Assembly: GCF_010731295.1 (NCBI RefSeq)
Contig: NZ_AP022579.1
Span: 6,200,001 to 6,264,000, forward strand
Length of the DNA: 64,000 bases
Direction: 5' to 3'
Source of the DNA: Mycolicibacterium boenickei
GTDB taxonomy: Bacteria; Actinomycetota; Actinomycetes; Mycobacteriales; Mycobacteriaceae
Shown: piece after piece, positions 36,983 to 46,193 of the stretch
Position numbering within the stretch: position 1 is the stretch's first letter
Layout: every line of letters begins with the position of its first letter
Made by a program: the position numbers and the translations under genes
The notes under the pieces: generated by a model
The model's input: the letters and a program-made list of their open reading frames with translations, nothing else
The model's database searches: none
Told to the model about the DNA's origin: nothing

Positions 36983-37432
36983 ATGACATCTGAGCAAGCC
37001 GAGCGCGACGGCGTGGTGACCGTCGCAGAAACCGGCGCCGGGACCTACACCCAGCAGGTCACCGCCGGACGTCACCAATTCGTCGCCGACGAACCGCTTC
37101 CGGTAGGCGACGACGCCGGCCCGAATCCCTACGACCTGGTGTTGGCCGGCCTGGGCGCGTGTACGTCGATGACGGTGCGGATGTATGCCAACCGGAAGGG
37201 CTGGCCGCTTGAGCAGGTACGAGTATCGTTGCGGCACTCACGTATTCATGCCAAAGACTGCGCCGACTGCGAGACCGCCAAGGGCATGATCGACCATATC
37301 GATCGCGAGATCGAGTTGGTCGGCGAGCTCGATGACACCCAGCGGGAGCGCCTCATGGGCATCGCCGAACGCTGCCCCGTGCATCAGACCCTGACCTCGT
37401 CGGTCCACATCACCACGACGGCGATTTCGTGA
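36983..37432 (+). CDS. OsmC-family peroxiredoxin-like protein
   Basis: 149 residues of the OsmC/Ohr fold. The two redox cysteines are in [13 protein letters not shown] (~59) and [10 protein letters not shown] (~132), the spacing of thiol-dependent organic hydroperoxide reductases. A CADCET stretch in the middle adds two more cysteines. GAGGAG precedes the ATG. Probable role in detoxifying organic hydroperoxides. It is followed at 42 bases by the deazaflavin-type reductase, possibly a cotranscribed redox-protection set. Confidence 0.9.
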   Translation: MTSEQAERDGVVTVAETGAGTYTQQVTAGRHQFVADEPLPVGDDAGPNPYDLVLAGLGACTSMTVRMYANRKGWPLEQVRVSLRHSRIHAKDCADCETAKGMIDHIDREIELVGELDDTQRERLMGIAERCPVHQTLTSSVHITTTAIS

Positions 37433-37474
37433 TCTGCCGACACCGTCACGACCGCCAGGCGTAGGAAAGAAGGC

Positions 37475-37882
37475 ATGACCGACAACTGGAACGACAAGAT
37501 CATCGCGGAGTTCCGCGCCAACGGCGGCAAGGTCGGCGGGCCGTTCGAGGGTGCGACGCTGCTCCTGCTACACACCACCGGGGCCAAGTCCGGCAAGGAA
37601 CGCGTCAACCCGGTGATGGCATTCGACCTCGACGGGAAACTCGCCATCGTCGGGTCCTACGCGGGCGCTGACGTCGACCCCGCGTGGTTGCACAATCTGC
37701 GTGCGCATCCCGATGCCCACATCGAGATCGGCACCGACGCCTACGACGTGCACGCGCGCGAGATGCCACTGGCCGAGCGCGACGCCGCCTACCCACGCAT
37801 CGTCGAAAAGGCACCGGGATTCGGGGAATACCAGACCAAGACCGACCGGGTCATCCCGGTCATCGAATTGCAGCGCCGCTGA
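37475..37882 (+). CDS. Deazaflavin (F420)-dependent nitroreductase-family protein
   Basis: 135 residues of the split-barrel Ddn/FDOR family. Diagnostic features are LLLLHTTGAKSGKERVNPVMAF (the lysine-rich F420 phosphate-binding segment, residues ~29-50) and WLHNLRAHPDAHIEIG. Relatives reduce quinones or nitroimidazoles with F420H2. The usual membrane-associating N-terminal helix of Ddn itself is short here. AGGAAAGAAGG lies upstream of the ATG. Natural substrate unknown; quinone protection against oxidative stress would fit the OsmC neighbour. Confidence 0.85.
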   Translation: MTDNWNDKIIAEFRANGGKVGGPFEGATLLLLHTTGAKSGKERVNPVMAFDLDGKLAIVGSYAGADVDPAWLHNLRAHPDAHIEIGTDAYDVHAREMPLAERDAAYPRIVEKAPGFGEYQTKTDRVIPVIELQRR

Positions 37883-37956
37883 TACTGCCCGCGCTCGAGT
37901 CCCGGTGAGCGGAACGGCACTCCGGGACCGGAATTCCCGGGCCCTACCGTCGGGCC

Positions 37957-38967
37957 ATGACATCACAGCCGACCATGCGTGCGATGGTGCTGGACGAGTT
38001 CGGCGGACCCGAGGTCCTCTACCCGGCGTCGATCGACCGGCCGTCGGCCGCGCCGAACGGCGTGGTGATCCACGTCGCCTACGCCGGGGTGAACCCGGCC
38101 GACTGGAAGAACCGCGAAGGGTGGCTGGCCCAGTTCTTCGAATACCGGTTCCCGTTCGTGCTGGGTTTCGACGCGGCCGGCGTCATCACGGAAGTGGGCG
38201 CCGACGTCACCGACCTGACGGTCGGCGACCGGGTGCTCACCGCGTCGAACATGGGCCGCGGGGAACGCGGCACCTACGCCGAGTACGTGGCCTCCGACCG
38301 GGAACGCGTTGTCAAGCTGCCCGACTCGATCAGCTTCGCCGAGGCGGCCGCGATTCCGACCGCGGGGTGCACCTGTTGGGAGGCGCTGTTCGACGTCGGC
38401 GGTGTCACCGAAGGCTCGTCGGTGCTGATCAACGGCGGCGCGGGCGGCATGGGTAGCTACGCGATCCAGCTCGCCGCGACAGCCGGGGCAAGGGTGGCCG
38501 CCACATGCGGGCCGTCAAACCTCAGCTATGTCCGCGACCTGGGCGCCGACCTGGCCATCGACTACCGACAGGGAGGGGTCCGAGAGCAGGTGCGCGAGTG
38601 GGCACCCGAGGGTGTCGACCTGGTGGTCGACACGGTGGGGCAGGGCTCCCTGACCGACTCGATCGAGATGGTGCGACGTGGTGGCATCGTCACCCCGATC
38701 GCGACGCTGATCGCCGACGAGCCGATGCCCGATCCGGTCCGGGCCGCCGAGCTCGGTGTGTCGGTGGTCCCGACCATGTCCAACTACGCCAATCAGGAAC
38801 GCCAGCTCAACGCACTGGTCGACGCGCTCGCGACCGGCCGCATCCGCGCCCCACACATCGAGATCCTGCAGCTGGAGGAGGCCGCCGAAGCGCAACGCCG
38901 TATCGCCGGGGGCCACGTCCGGGGCAAGATCCTCCTCGAGGTCAATGCCAGCCTGATGCCCAGCTGA
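37957..38967 (+). CDS. Zinc-free medium-chain NADP-dependent quinone oxidoreductase
   Basis: 336 residues of the MDR superfamily, quinone oxidoreductase/zeta-crystallin branch: GroES-like N-terminal domain (~10-125; VAYAGVNPADWKNREG) and Rossmann domain (~130-300) with NGGAGGMGSYAIQLA as the NADPH motif. No catalytic zinc cysteine or histidine set. It would reduce quinones or enones one or two electrons at a time. There is no ribosome binding site, but TACCGT (37945-37950) ends six bases before the ATG, consistent with a leaderless transcript of its own. Confidence 0.88.
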   Translation: MTSQPTMRAMVLDEFGGPEVLYPASIDRPSAAPNGVVIHVAYAGVNPADWKNREGWLAQFFEYRFPFVLGFDAAGVITEVGADVTDLTVGDRVLTASNMGRGERGTYAEYVASDRERVVKLPDSISFAEAAAIPTAGCTCWEALFDVGGVTEGSSVLINGGAGGMGSYAIQLAATAGARVAATCGPSNLSYVRDLGADLAIDYRQGGVREQVREWAPEGVDLVVDTVGQGSLTDSIEMVRRGGIVTPIATLIADEPMPDPVRAAELGVSVVPTMSNYANQERQLNALVDALATGRIRAPHIEILQLEEAAEAQRRIAGGHVRGKILLEVNASLMPS

Positions 38968-38980
38968 GCCGGCCCGCTCG

Positions 38981-39763
38981 CTACACCCGCTCCCCCGACC
39001 AGCTGGGCGGACGCTTGTCGATGAACGCCTGCACCCCTTCGAGCGCGCTGGGGTCCATCATGTTGCAGGCCATCGTCGTCCCGGCATCGGCGTATGCGGA
39101 CTCGATGCCGACGTCGATCTGGCGGTAGAACAACGCCTTTCCCATCGCGATGGCCACCCGGGGCTTCGCCACGATGCTGGCGACCACCGTCTCCACTTCC
39201 GCGTCGAGGGCGTCGGCCGGCACCACCCTGTTCACCAGGCCCAGCACCCGGGCCTGCTCGGCAGAGATGAATTCACCGGTCACGAGCATCTCGAAGGCAG
39301 CCTTACGCGGGACGTTGCGCGAGAGAGCCACTCCCGGTGTCGCGCAGAACAACCCGACGTTGACGCCGCTGACGGCGAACCGTGCGTCGTCACTTGCCAC
39401 CGCGAGATCGCACATCGCGACCAGCTGGCAGCCTGCCGCCGTCGCGATCCCCTGAACCCGGGCGATCACGGGCACCGGAAGCCGTTGAATCGACAGCATC
39501 ATCGCGGTGCACTGGGCGAACAGCCGCTCGTAGTACTCCGTCGACGGCTCGGCCCGCATCTCCTTGAGGTCATGCCCGGCGCAGAACGCCTTCCCTGATG
39601 CGCCGAGCACCACGGCCCGCACCGTGTCGTCCCGGGACAGCGCGTCCATGGTGTCGCCGAGCGCGGTCAGCATCGCCTCCGACAACGCATTGAAGGCCTG
39701 GGGCCGGTTCAATGTCAGCGTGACGACACCGCGATCGTCGCGATCCTGCAGCAGCAGTGTCAT
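38981..39763 (-). CDS. Enoyl-CoA hydratase/isomerase family protein
   Basis: 260 residues of the crotonase fold. The oxyanion-hole segments are SGKAFCAGHDLKEM (~55-69) and the AAGCQLVAMCDLAVAS block (~108-123). One catalytic glutamate position is occupied by C in the AGCQ region and the second acid lies near V/F-rich NVGLFCATPG, so hydratase activity is not assured; isomerase or related chemistry is possible. ATG 39763 overlaps the stop of the alcohol dehydrogenase gene (ATGA), a translationally coupled pair. Role probably in fatty or aromatic acyl-CoA breakdown. Confidence 0.85.
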   Translation of the reverse strand: MTLLLQDRDDRGVVTLTLNRPQAFNALSEAMLTALGDTMDALSRDDTVRAVVLGASGKAFCAGHDLKEMRAEPSTEYYERLFAQCTAMMLSIQRLPVPVIARVQGIATAAGCQLVAMCDLAVASDDARFAVSGVNVGLFCATPGVALSRNVPRKAAFEMLVTGEFISAEQARVLGLVNRVVPADALDAEVETVVASIVAKPRVAIAMGKALFYRQIDVGIESAYADAGTTMACNMMDPSALEGVQAFIDKRPPSWSGERV

Positions 39764-40794
39764 GGCTCGATCAGCACCTTGAGGGCCTCGCGGTCGGCCA
39801 TCGCCCGGTAGCCGTCGGGGGTTTCGTCGAGGCCGATGGTGCGGTCGAAGACCCGCCCGGGCTCGATGGTGCCGTCGAGTACGTCGGGCATGAGTTCCTC
39901 GATGTAGGCGCGCGCGGGCGCCACTCCGCCGGTGAGCGTGACATTTCGGAAGAAGGTGCCGAAACCCATTGGCACCTGGGTGTATTGAGATACCCCGAGC
40001 CGACTGACGCGGCCACCGGCGCGGACCGCCTCGAGCGCGGTGGCGACCGAGGGCTCGGTACCGACGCACTCGATCACCGCGTGGGTGCCGTCACCACCGG
40101 TCAGTTCGCGGATCTTCGCGACGGCTTCGTCACCGCGTTCGGCGACGACGTCGGTGGCGCCGAACTCGCGCCCCAGGTCGGTCCGGACCTTGTGGCGTCC
40201 GTTGAGGATGATCTGCTCGGCGCCCAGTCGCTTGGCGGCCAGCACCGCGCACAACCCCACCGCGCCGTCACCGATGACCGTCACCGAGGATCCCGGCCCG
40301 ACCCCGGCCGTCACCACTCCGTGGTGGCCGGTGCAGAACACGTCCGACAGGGTCAGCAGGGACGGCATCAGCGCCGCATCCTCGGCCACCGGGAGCTTCA
40401 CCAACGTGCCCTGCGCTTGGGGAACGCGCACGGCCTCACCCTGGCCGGCGTCGACTCCGGGCGCACCCCACCCGCCGCCATGGCGGCACGACGTCTGCAG
40501 CCCCTCCCGGCAGAAGTCGCACGTGTTGTCCGCCCAGACGAACGGCGCGACCACCACGTCCCCGCGCTGCAGGCCGGAGACGTCGGAGCCGACGTCCTCG
40601 ACGACGCCGATGAACTCGTGGCCCATCCGGCGACCACCGTCCTTGTGCGGCATGGATTGGTACGGCCACAGGTCACTGCCACAGATGCAGGCCCGGGTGA
40701 CGCGCACGATGGCGTCGGTCGGCTCCTTCACGATGGGGTCGGGCACGTTCTCGACACGCACGTCGCCGGCCCCATACATCACGGTTGCTCGCAT
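39760..40794 (-). CDS. Zinc-dependent alcohol dehydrogenase
   Basis: 344 residues, MDR family with zinc. Catalytic zinc ligands are in ACICGSD (~35-38) and GHEFIGVVEDVG (~58), and a structural-site-like group CDFC-x6-C is present around residues 92-102 (CDFCREGLQTSC) with fewer cysteines than the usual four. NAD(P) motif GDGAVGLCAV (~170-180). ATG 40794 is chosen because AAGGA lies eight bases upstream; a GTG at 40809 would place that site inside the gene. Upstream dyad at 40871-40901. Coupled to the enoyl-CoA hydratase gene. Confidence 0.9.
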   Translation of the reverse strand: MRATVMYGAGDVRVENVPDPIVKEPTDAIVRVTRACICGSDLWPYQSMPHKDGGRRMGHEFIGVVEDVGSDVSGLQRGDVVVAPFVWADNTCDFCREGLQTSCRHGGGWGAPGVDAGQGEAVRVPQAQGTLVKLPVAEDAALMPSLLTLSDVFCTGHHGVVTAGVGPGSSVTVIGDGAVGLCAVLAAKRLGAEQIILNGRHKVRTDLGREFGATDVVAERGDEAVAKIRELTGGDGTHAVIECVGTEPSVATALEAVRAGGRVSRLGVSQYTQVPMGFGTFFRNVTLTGGVAPARAYIEELMPDVLDGTIEPGRVFDRTIGLDETPDGYRAMADREALKVLIEP

Positions 40795-40870
40795 GCTCAG
40801 TTCCTTCACTCGTCCAGACGGCAGGTGAGACCCAACGCCTCGAGGCTATGCCGGTGGGCGGAATGCGGGG

Positions 40871-40901
40871 AGTGAACGCGGTTCGAGGTTGAGCGCTCAC
40901 T
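40871..40901. promoter_or_regulatory. Dyad upstream of the alcohol dehydrogenase gene
   Basis: AGTGAACGC (40871-40879) and GCGCTCACT (40893-40901) form arms with one mismatch, 13 bases apart; the right side also contains the palindrome TGAGCGCTCA (40890-40899). Located 76 bases upstream of the start in the otherwise empty 188-base gap. Confidence 0.4.
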
Positions 40902-40982
40902 GTCCGGTCGCGAGTTGCCCGTCCGTCCATTCGTTCGGGCGAGAATTCGAAACCCTCGCCGACATCGAGGCGCGAGTCCGGT

Positions 40983-42440
40983 TCAGAAGTTCACACCCGA
41001 GAACATGATCCGGCCCGGGTCATACTTCTGTCGAATAGCAGCCAGCCGCGGCAGGTTTGCGCCGAAATACCGTGATGCCGGCTGGTTGGCCTCGAGGTAG
41101 TTCACATAGCCGCCCACCGAATACGGCGCCACGGCCTGATGTGCGGTAGCGAGCCAATTGGCTGCCGGCGCAGGCGAACCGGAGGTCTCGACATACCACT
41201 GCACCAGAGCGGACTGCCGCCGCCACGGGAACGCGGTATCCCCCGGCCCCACAGTGGCCAACGCGCCGTCGAGCGCGTGCATGATCACCAACGGCCGGCC
41301 GGCCCCGCCGGGGAACGCATTGAAAGCCGCCGCGATCCCCTGCGCGGCAGCGGGAGTGATCGACTGGAAGACATCGGACCCGCCGACATAACCGAGCGGT
41401 GACGGATTGAGGTTGTCTGCGGCAAGGAACTTCACCAGGTCCAGGTAATTGAATGTGCGGTTCTCGGTCCCGGCCGGCTGCAGGCCCACCGCTTTGACGA
41501 CCGAGGCGGCGACGCTGTCACCTGACCCGGCCGGGCAGGTCGCCAGGATGCGGCAGTGCGCGCCCTGCGGGTCGGTGACGGTGTCCGCCAGCGCCCAGCT
41601 GCTGCGGTCAGCGGTCCGCAGCCAGTTCTGCCACCCGACCAGAACCTGCGCGAAAGACTGCAGCGGGAAATGGAGGCCGACCACGTCCACGTCGCCGATG
41701 GGGAACGTGGCGAAGGTCAGAGCGGTGGTCACCCCGAAGTTGCCGCCGCCACCACCGCGCAACGCCCAGAACAGATCTGGATTCTCGTTCGCCGACGCTG
41801 TGACTCCTGCGCCGCCGGGCAGCACCACCGTCGCCGACACCAACTGATCGCACATCAGACCCGCATGCCGCGATTGGGCGCCCAGTCCTCCGCCCAGGGC
41901 GTGCCCGGCGGCGCCGACCGTCGGACAGGTACCGGTGGGGATCCCCCGGCCGACTCCGGCCAAAGTCTGGTGAATCGCATATAGACCGGTCGCGGGCGTC
42001 ACGGTGACATACCCGGTGCCTGCGTCGTAGTTGATGTCGCCGGGCAACTGCCGCAGGTCCAGGACCATCGTGCCGTTGGCCGTCGACGCACCGACGTAGG
42101 AATGCCCACCACCGCGTGCAGCGACCTTGAGGTTGTGGGACGCAGCGAAAGTCATCGCCTTCTGCACATCCGCCGCCGATGTCGGCGTGACGACCGCCGC
42201 CGGGGTCAGGCCGTTGAAGTTGGTGTTGAAAACACTTTTGGCGGAAGCGAATTGTCCACCGTTGTCCGGCAGGATCACCTGCCCGTTGATGGCGGCCGAC
42301 AGGTCACCCCAGCCGGAGGCCCGGGGTTCGGCAGCTGCCCGGCTCGATCCGAACACCGCGCCGGCGGCCAACGCCCCCACCGCGCCGCGCAGGAATGTCT
42401 GACGCGAGACCCCGCGCGGTGTCTCCCGCGGTACCGTCAT
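40983..42440 (-). CDS. Exported FAD-linked oxidase (berberine-bridge type) with bicovalent flavin motifs
   Basis: 485 residues. An N-terminal export signal (residues ~8-37, SRQTFLRGAVGALAAGAVFG) resembles a Tat signal but with RQ instead of the twin arginine. The VAO-type FAD domain has both covalent attachment sites: the histidine in ARGGGHSYVG and the cysteine in PTGTCPTVGAAGHALGGG, as in bicovalent oligosaccharide oxidases. A BBE segment closes the C-terminus (NYLEANQPASRYFGANLPRL pattern, ~440-460). Likely oxidises a carbohydrate or alcohol outside the membrane, producing H2O2. Start ATG 42440; GTG 42458 is an alternative. Confidence 0.87.
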   Translation of the reverse strand: MTVPRETPRGVSRQTFLRGAVGALAAGAVFGSSRAAAEPRASGWGDLSAAINGQVILPDNGGQFASAKSVFNTNFNGLTPAAVVTPTSAADVQKAMTFAASHNLKVAARGGGHSYVGASTANGTMVLDLRQLPGDINYDAGTGYVTVTPATGLYAIHQTLAGVGRGIPTGTCPTVGAAGHALGGGLGAQSRHAGLMCDQLVSATVVLPGGAGVTASANENPDLFWALRGGGGGNFGVTTALTFATFPIGDVDVVGLHFPLQSFAQVLVGWQNWLRTADRSSWALADTVTDPQGAHCRILATCPAGSGDSVAASVVKAVGLQPAGTENRTFNYLDLVKFLAADNLNPSPLGYVGGSDVFQSITPAAAQGIAAAFNAFPGGAGRPLVIMHALDGALATVGPGDTAFPWRRQSALVQWYVETSGSPAPAANWLATAHQAVAPYSVGGYVNYLEANQPASRYFGANLPRLAAIRQKYDPGRIMFSGVNF

Positions 42441-42586
42441 GTCCGAATTGTCGGCCACCGGCGGCGAAAAACCGCCGTGCCACACGTGGATCCAGGTATC
42501 AGTCCGATACCGATTCTGTCCCGAGGCTACGATCGCCAGCGCCGGGTGATCGCCCGGTTCCGACAGCACATCTGGAGGCCAGCGCC

Positions 42587-43252
42587 GTGAGCGCACCGTC
42601 GAACCCGAACGTGATCCCCGCCTACGCCACGCTCCCCGATCTTTCGCTGGACGACGAGGACCGCGCCACCCTGACCTCGGAGATCTGGGGCATGCTGGTC
42701 ACCGGCAACGACGACGTCGAGGAGTTCCTCGAGATCTACGCCGAGGACTACGAACTCACCGACGAGCAGCTCACCGCGGCCTTCGCGGCGCTGCGCGAGT
42801 CGAGGCTGCGTCAGCAGACCGAAATCGGTGATTACCGGTCCCGGACGCTGGCGGCGTTCGAGGAACTCAACGCCAACGGCGTGATCGCCCGCGCCGACTT
42901 CTCCTGCTGCGGCACCTGCGCCTCCGCCGAGATCGGCGACGAGCGCGACGACAGCCGCCACTGGAGCGGTTACATCTACTTCCACAGCCAGGACACCGAC
43001 CGCCTGGTCGAGGACGGCAGCACCTACATCGGCTACGGGGCGTTCGCGCCCGAGAACTTCGACGAGGACGCGTACAACCAGCTGAGCGACGAGGCGAAGG
43101 AAGGCCTGTACTTCAGCGATGTGGCCCGCATGCTCGACGAGGTCGTGTTCCCGATCGTGCGCCGCCACGGCATCGAACCGGAGTGGAACCGCGATCTGGG
43201 GACGCGGGTCCTGCTCACCAACGCGGATTGGTACGCGCCGATCGAGAGCTGA
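42587..43252 (+). CDS. DUF6891-like protein of unknown function
   Basis: 221 residues, acidic, no signal or membrane helix. The central FSCCGTCASAEIGDE block with three cysteines, followed by GYIYFHSQDTDRL and IGYGAF, resembles the DUF6891 family as I remember it; assignment tentative. The C-terminal half has helical segments and ends in NADWYAPIES. GTG 42587 is selected for its GGAGG at ten bases; the frame continues upstream into the divergent promoter. Stands alone between the flavin oxidase and the SRPBCC gene. Confidence 0.72.
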   Translation: MSAPSNPNVIPAYATLPDLSLDDEDRATLTSEIWGMLVTGNDDVEEFLEIYAEDYELTDEQLTAAFAALRESRLRQQTEIGDYRSRTLAAFEELNANGVIARADFSCCGTCASAEIGDERDDSRHWSGYIYFHSQDTDRLVEDGSTYIGYGAFAPENFDEDAYNQLSDEAKEGLYFSDVARMLDEVVFPIVRRHGIEPEWNRDLGTRVLLTNADWYAPIES

Positions 43253-43270
43253 CGATCCGGCGCGGGTGGT

Positions 43271-43750
43271 CTACGCCCGAGCCTGCGCCAATTCGGCGAG
43301 GTGCTTGAGCGAGTTGTCCAGGTGCTGCCGGTCGAACGGCGGGAACTCGATGTGCTCGCGCAGCTCGGCCGGCACCGCCGACCAGTCGTAGGTCAGGGTG
43401 ACCTCGGTCTGGTCGGCACCGATCGGCTTGAGGTCGTACCGCCAGACCCAACCGCCGAATTCGAGGTGCGCGTCGTCATCGCCCTGCCCCGGCAGCCAGG
43501 CGATCGCGTGCGGCGGATCGAATACCTCGACCCGGTTGGCCATCTCGTAGTGCATGCCGCCGTAGTTGTCGTGGTACATCGCCATCCGGAAGATCTGGCC
43601 CACCTCGGTCAGCTGCTTGCCGTCGAGCGACTCCCGCACCCAGCCGGTGCCGTCGATCGCCTGATGGGTGGTCGGGTCGGCCAGCACCGCAAACACGGTG
43701 CCGGCCGGCGCATTGATGGCGCACGCGGCGCTCATGGTCTCGTCAGTCAT
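43271..43750 (-). CDS. SRPBCC (START/Bet v1-like) domain protein
   Basis: 159 residues with the polyketide-cyclase/SRPBCC fold: N-terminal strand INAPAGTVFAVLADPTTHQ, the middle ADQTEVTLTYDWSAVP strand and a long C-terminal helix (HLDNSLKHLAELAQ) that closes the hydrophobic cavity. Such proteins bind or modify lipophilic ligands; no enzymatic residue can be assigned. It starts 179 bases from the groEL1 terminator and is probably monocistronic. An alternative start at 43735 would remove five residues. Confidence 0.85.
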   Translation of the reverse strand: MTDETMSAACAINAPAGTVFAVLADPTTHQAIDGTGWVRESLDGKQLTEVGQIFRMAMYHDNYGGMHYEMANRVEVFDPPHAIAWLPGQGDDDAHLEFGGWVWRYDLKPIGADQTEVTLTYDWSAVPAELREHIEFPPFDRQHLDNSLKHLAELAQARA

Positions 43751-43885
43751 ACCCGTACCGACCTGTACGGGTTCACAAACTCATCGTGTCTGCGCATGGA
43801 TCATCGAGCCTGCGCTGGGATCGCTGTTTGGCCGAAAAATGCGATCTCACCGCAGTCTCGGCGAGCAATTCAGCCCGCCAACGAA

Positions 43886-43917
43886 AACACCCCCGGCTCA
43901 AGAGGACCGGGGGTGTT
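43886..43917 (-). terminator. Intrinsic terminator of groEL1
   Basis: Arms AACACCCCCGG (43886-43896) and CCGGGGGTGTT (43907-43917), perfect, ten-base loop, 13 bases after the groEL1 stop. On the minus strand the stem runs into GTTTTCG, a short U-tract. Confidence 0.85.
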
Positions 43918-43929
43918 CTACGGGACTAC

Positions 43930-45558
<1,629 letters not shown>

Positions 45559-45577
45559 TCATGACTCCTAACGCATA

Positions 45578-45623
45578 CCGCCCCGGAAACCGCCCGCACT
45601 GAACGCGGGGATCTCCGGGGCGG
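45578..45623 (-). other. Hairpin in the groES-groEL1 spacer
   Basis: Perfect arms CCGCCCCGGA (45578-45587) and TCCGGGGCGG (45614-45623), with a nested CCCGC/GCGGG stem. It lies between the groES stop and the groEL1 start and has no U-tract, so it is better explained as an mRNA processing or attenuation element than as a full terminator. Confidence 0.65.
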
Positions 45624-45635
45624 ACGCACGAGTAC

Positions 45636-45935
45636 TTACTTGGCGACGACAGCCAGCACGTCGCGGGCCGACAGGATCAGGTACTCCTCGCCGTTGTACT
45701 TGATCTCGGTGCCGCCGTACTTGCTGTAGATGACGGTGTCGCCCTCGGCAACGTCCAGGGGGATCCGCTTCTCGCCGTCCTCATCCCAGCGGCCGGGGCC
45801 AACTGCGACGACGGTGCCTTCCTGCGGCTTTTCCTTGGCGGTGTCGGGGATGACCAGACCGGAAGCGGTCGTGGTCTCGGCCGCGTTGGCCTGAACGAGG
45901 ATCTTGTCCTCGAGTGGCTTGATGTTGACTGCCAC
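45636..45935 (-). CDS. groES: Co-chaperonin GroES
   Basis: 99-residue Hsp10 lid of the chaperonin. It starts [29 protein letters not shown], containing the mobile loop, and ends [15 protein letters not shown]. Start is GTG 45935 with GGAGG ten bases upstream; the open frame above runs through the leader. First gene of the groES-groEL1 operon, about 135 bases downstream of the CIRCE element, so HrcA repression and heat-shock induction are expected. Confidence 0.97.
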   Translation of the reverse strand: MAVNIKPLEDKILVQANAAETTTASGLVIPDTAKEKPQEGTVVAVGPGRWDEDGEKRIPLDVAEGDTVIYSKYGGTEIKYNGEEYLILSARDVLAVVAK

Positions 45936-46070
45936 GATGGAAGCCCTCCACTTGTTTGGGTGTGGATCCGGGGGGATCCCCAGATGCCGGTTACCAGGTG
46001 TTCGGCATGCGCCCGTGCCCCTCGCTCCGTCGTCGCGGGTGCCGGCGCTGGGGGGTTGGCCGCGTGCCAC

Positions 46071-46102
46071 CTAGCACTCTATACATGCGAGTGCTAGCAC
46101 TC
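46071..46102. promoter_or_regulatory. CIRCE element (HrcA operator) with an overlapping second palindrome
   Basis: CTAGCACTC (46071-46079), nine bases, GAGTGCTAG (46089-46097): the 9-9-9 CIRCE layout with perfect arms. The right arm continues as GAGTGCTAGCACTC (46089-46102), a second perfect palindrome, so three CIRCE half-sites lie in 32 bases. A minus-strand TATAGA hexamer (46078-46083) sits mostly in the CIRCE loop and is the likely groES -10 box. Confidence 0.93.
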
Positions 46103-46149
46103 AAGGGTGGGTTGTGCGCCGCACGCGAACCCAGCGAAGGCCTGAAATC

Positions 46150-46178
46150 CTGCCAAAAGTTCGAGTCAGTGCTATAGT
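46150..46178 (+). promoter_or_regulatory. Promoter of the HNH/DUF222 gene, leaderless
   Basis: CTGCCA at 46150-46155, 17-base spacer, TATAGT at 46173-46178, then seven bases to the ATG at 46186. The transcript would begin at or next to the start codon. Confidence 0.6.
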
Positions 46179-46193
46179 CGAACATATGTTCGA
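46178..46193. promoter_or_regulatory. Mycobacterial SOS box (LexA operator)
   Basis: TCGAACATATGTTCGA, a perfect 16-base palindrome matching the mycobacterial LexA consensus TCGAAC-N4-GTTCGA. It begins at the last base of the -10 box and contains the ATG of the HNH gene, so LexA would sit on the transcription start. Confidence 0.9.
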
